Made by a program: the position numbers and the translations under genes. From assembly GCA_947069175.1 (NCBI GenBank), contig CAMTDV010000003.1:44483606-44547605 (forward strand): DNA of 64,000 nucleotides, written 5' to 3'. Each line of letters opens with the position of its first letter. Positions within the stretch are counted from its first letter, which is position 1. Shown here piece by piece: positions 63,188 to 64,000 of the stretch. The stretch is from Scalesia atractyloides (Eukaryota; Streptophyta; Magnoliopsida; Asterales; Asteraceae). The notes under the pieces were generated by a model. That model was not told where the DNA came from and searched no databases. It saw nothing but the letters and a program-made list of their open reading frames with translations.

Positions 63188-64000
63188 ACATGATATCTGG
63201 CCGACTTGTAGTGAGATACATGAGTAAACTAATCATAGATCGGTACATAGTTGGATTGACAGGCGTTCCTTCAGCGTCTTCATTTAGCAAAGGCCATTCT
63301 GCAATAGGTGAAGCCGTAGGCTTTGAGTCTGTAAGCTTGAATTTCGCAAGAACGTCATTGACATATTTTCCTTGATGAATCAAGATTCCTTGCGGACTTT
63401 AACGAACTTGAAGTCCAAAAAACATAGTCATCTCCCCCAGTGAGCTTATCTCAAATTTCTTCTTCATGATTTCTTCAAATTACCGACACAGACCATCATT
63501 CGTAGAACCAAAAATAATATCATCGACGTAAATTTGAACAAGAATAATGTCCTTGTTAACACGTTTGAAGAACAAAGAATGATCAATGGTTCCCCGAGTA
63601 TATCCATGAGCAATCAATCCATACAAAGCTTTGTCCAATTTGTATGCATAATCTGGCTTTTCGGATCAGTAAAACCCGATGGTTGTGCCACGTATATTTC
63701 CTCTTTCACCGTGCCATAGAGAAAAGTAGTCTTGACATCCATTTGATAGACGGTGAAGTCAGTGTAAGATGCATATGCCAAGAAAATGCGAATAGCCTCC
63801 ATCGAGCTACCGGTGCATAAACCTCATCGTAGTCCAATCCTTCAATCTGACAGAACCAGTCGAGCTTTGTTCCTAACACTAACTCTAGTGCCATCCTGTT
63901 TATTGCGAAAAACCCAGCGAGTTCCAAGAGCACGTTTTCCTTGAGGAAGCTTCACCAATTTCCATACACCAAGCTTCTCAAACTAATTGAGTTCTTTATG
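63159..64000 (-). pseudogene. Reverse transcriptase of Copia-4, N-terminus beyond window
   Basis: Recognisable blocks are QIEGLDYDEVYAPVAR (near 63850), LAYASYTDFTVYQMDVKTTF and LYGTVKEEIYVAQPSGFTDP (63614-63802). The catalytic YVDD is intact at 63529-63540, in the context LVQIYVDDIIFGS, followed by FEEIMKKKFEISSLGEM and IHQGKYVNDVLAKFKLTDSK (63159-63383). Small deletions and stops (near 63400 and 63480) break the frame. Confidence 0.87.

Larger units (their letters stand above)
57704..64000 (-). mobile_element. Copia-4: Ty1/copia element with downstream ORF, truncated by window end
   Basis: Reading leftward from the window end: RT, RNase H (stop at 62597), a 1.9-kb repeat-rich spacer, a downstream ORF (about 60691-57989), PPT and a 254-bp 3' LTR. 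It sits inside Copia-3 gag. This gives a complete view of the 3' half of the Copia architecture in this window, and supports reading the ORFs at 47375-51723 as downstream ORFs of a related element. Confidence 0.85.

Overview
The window is nuclear DNA of a flowering plant and consists almost entirely of nested, mostly decayed LTR retrotransposons. I found no host protein gene, tRNA or rRNA. The plant assignment rests on the element types: chromodomain Ty3/gypsy elements with tRNA-iMet primer sites, and Copia elements that carry a long extra ORF downstream of pol. That Copia architecture is frequent in Asteraceae, so a composite is my guess at family level; this is inference.

Layout. 1-9377: Ty3-1, a chromovirus on the minus strand with 2.7-kb LTRs (the left LTR runs off the window); its gag-pol is broken by many stops and frameshifts. 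It sits just downstream of the RNase H of Copia-1 (9378-17511, minus strand), whose pol, gag, leader, PBS and 457-bp 5' LTR follow. 17617-29828: Ty3-2, a 12.2-kb plus-strand relative of Ty3-1 with two LTRs (3096 and 3128 bp), a TATAT target-site duplication, PBS, PPT, a pre-gag ORF and gag-pol with a few disabling changes. 29829-30615: an unclassified repeat. 30616-37526: Copia-2A (minus), truncated inside RT, with a 322-bp 5' LTR. 37527-38041: a fragment of a downstream ORF. 38042-47902 repeats the block that begins at 15302, without Ty3-2, so it holds a second Copia-1 5' end, the uninterrupted target site of Ty3-2 and Copia-2B. 47375-51723: two decayed copies of a downstream ORF, each beside a palindrome array. 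53322-57703: Copia-3 pol and part of its gag (minus). 57704-64000: Copia-4 (minus), inserted into Copia-3 gag, with 3' LTR, PPT, downstream ORF, a 1.9-kb repeat-rich spacer and the 3' part of pol.

History. Copia-2 inserted into a downstream ORF. A block of about 10 kb (Copia-1 5' end, unclassified repeat, Copia-2, ORF fragment) was then duplicated in tandem. Ty3-2 later inserted into the left copy only: its LTRs differ at about 26 sites by eye (<1%), and the empty site survives in the right copy. Copia-4 inserted into Copia-3, and Ty3-1 into Copia-1, independently.

Most interesting signals. (1) An 80-bp GT-AG intron near the start of gag, conserved in both Ty3 elements, that fuses a short upstream exon in frame to the gag body. 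(2) An acidic ORF before gag in both. (3) LTR stem-loops whose stems are perfect in both Ty3 elements while loops diverge. (4) Contiguous 20-bp palindrome arrays upstream of the Copia downstream ORFs, sharing a TCGTRCGA core with the Copia-1 gag leader, and a parallel ATCCGRA motif family in Copia-2 and Copia-4.
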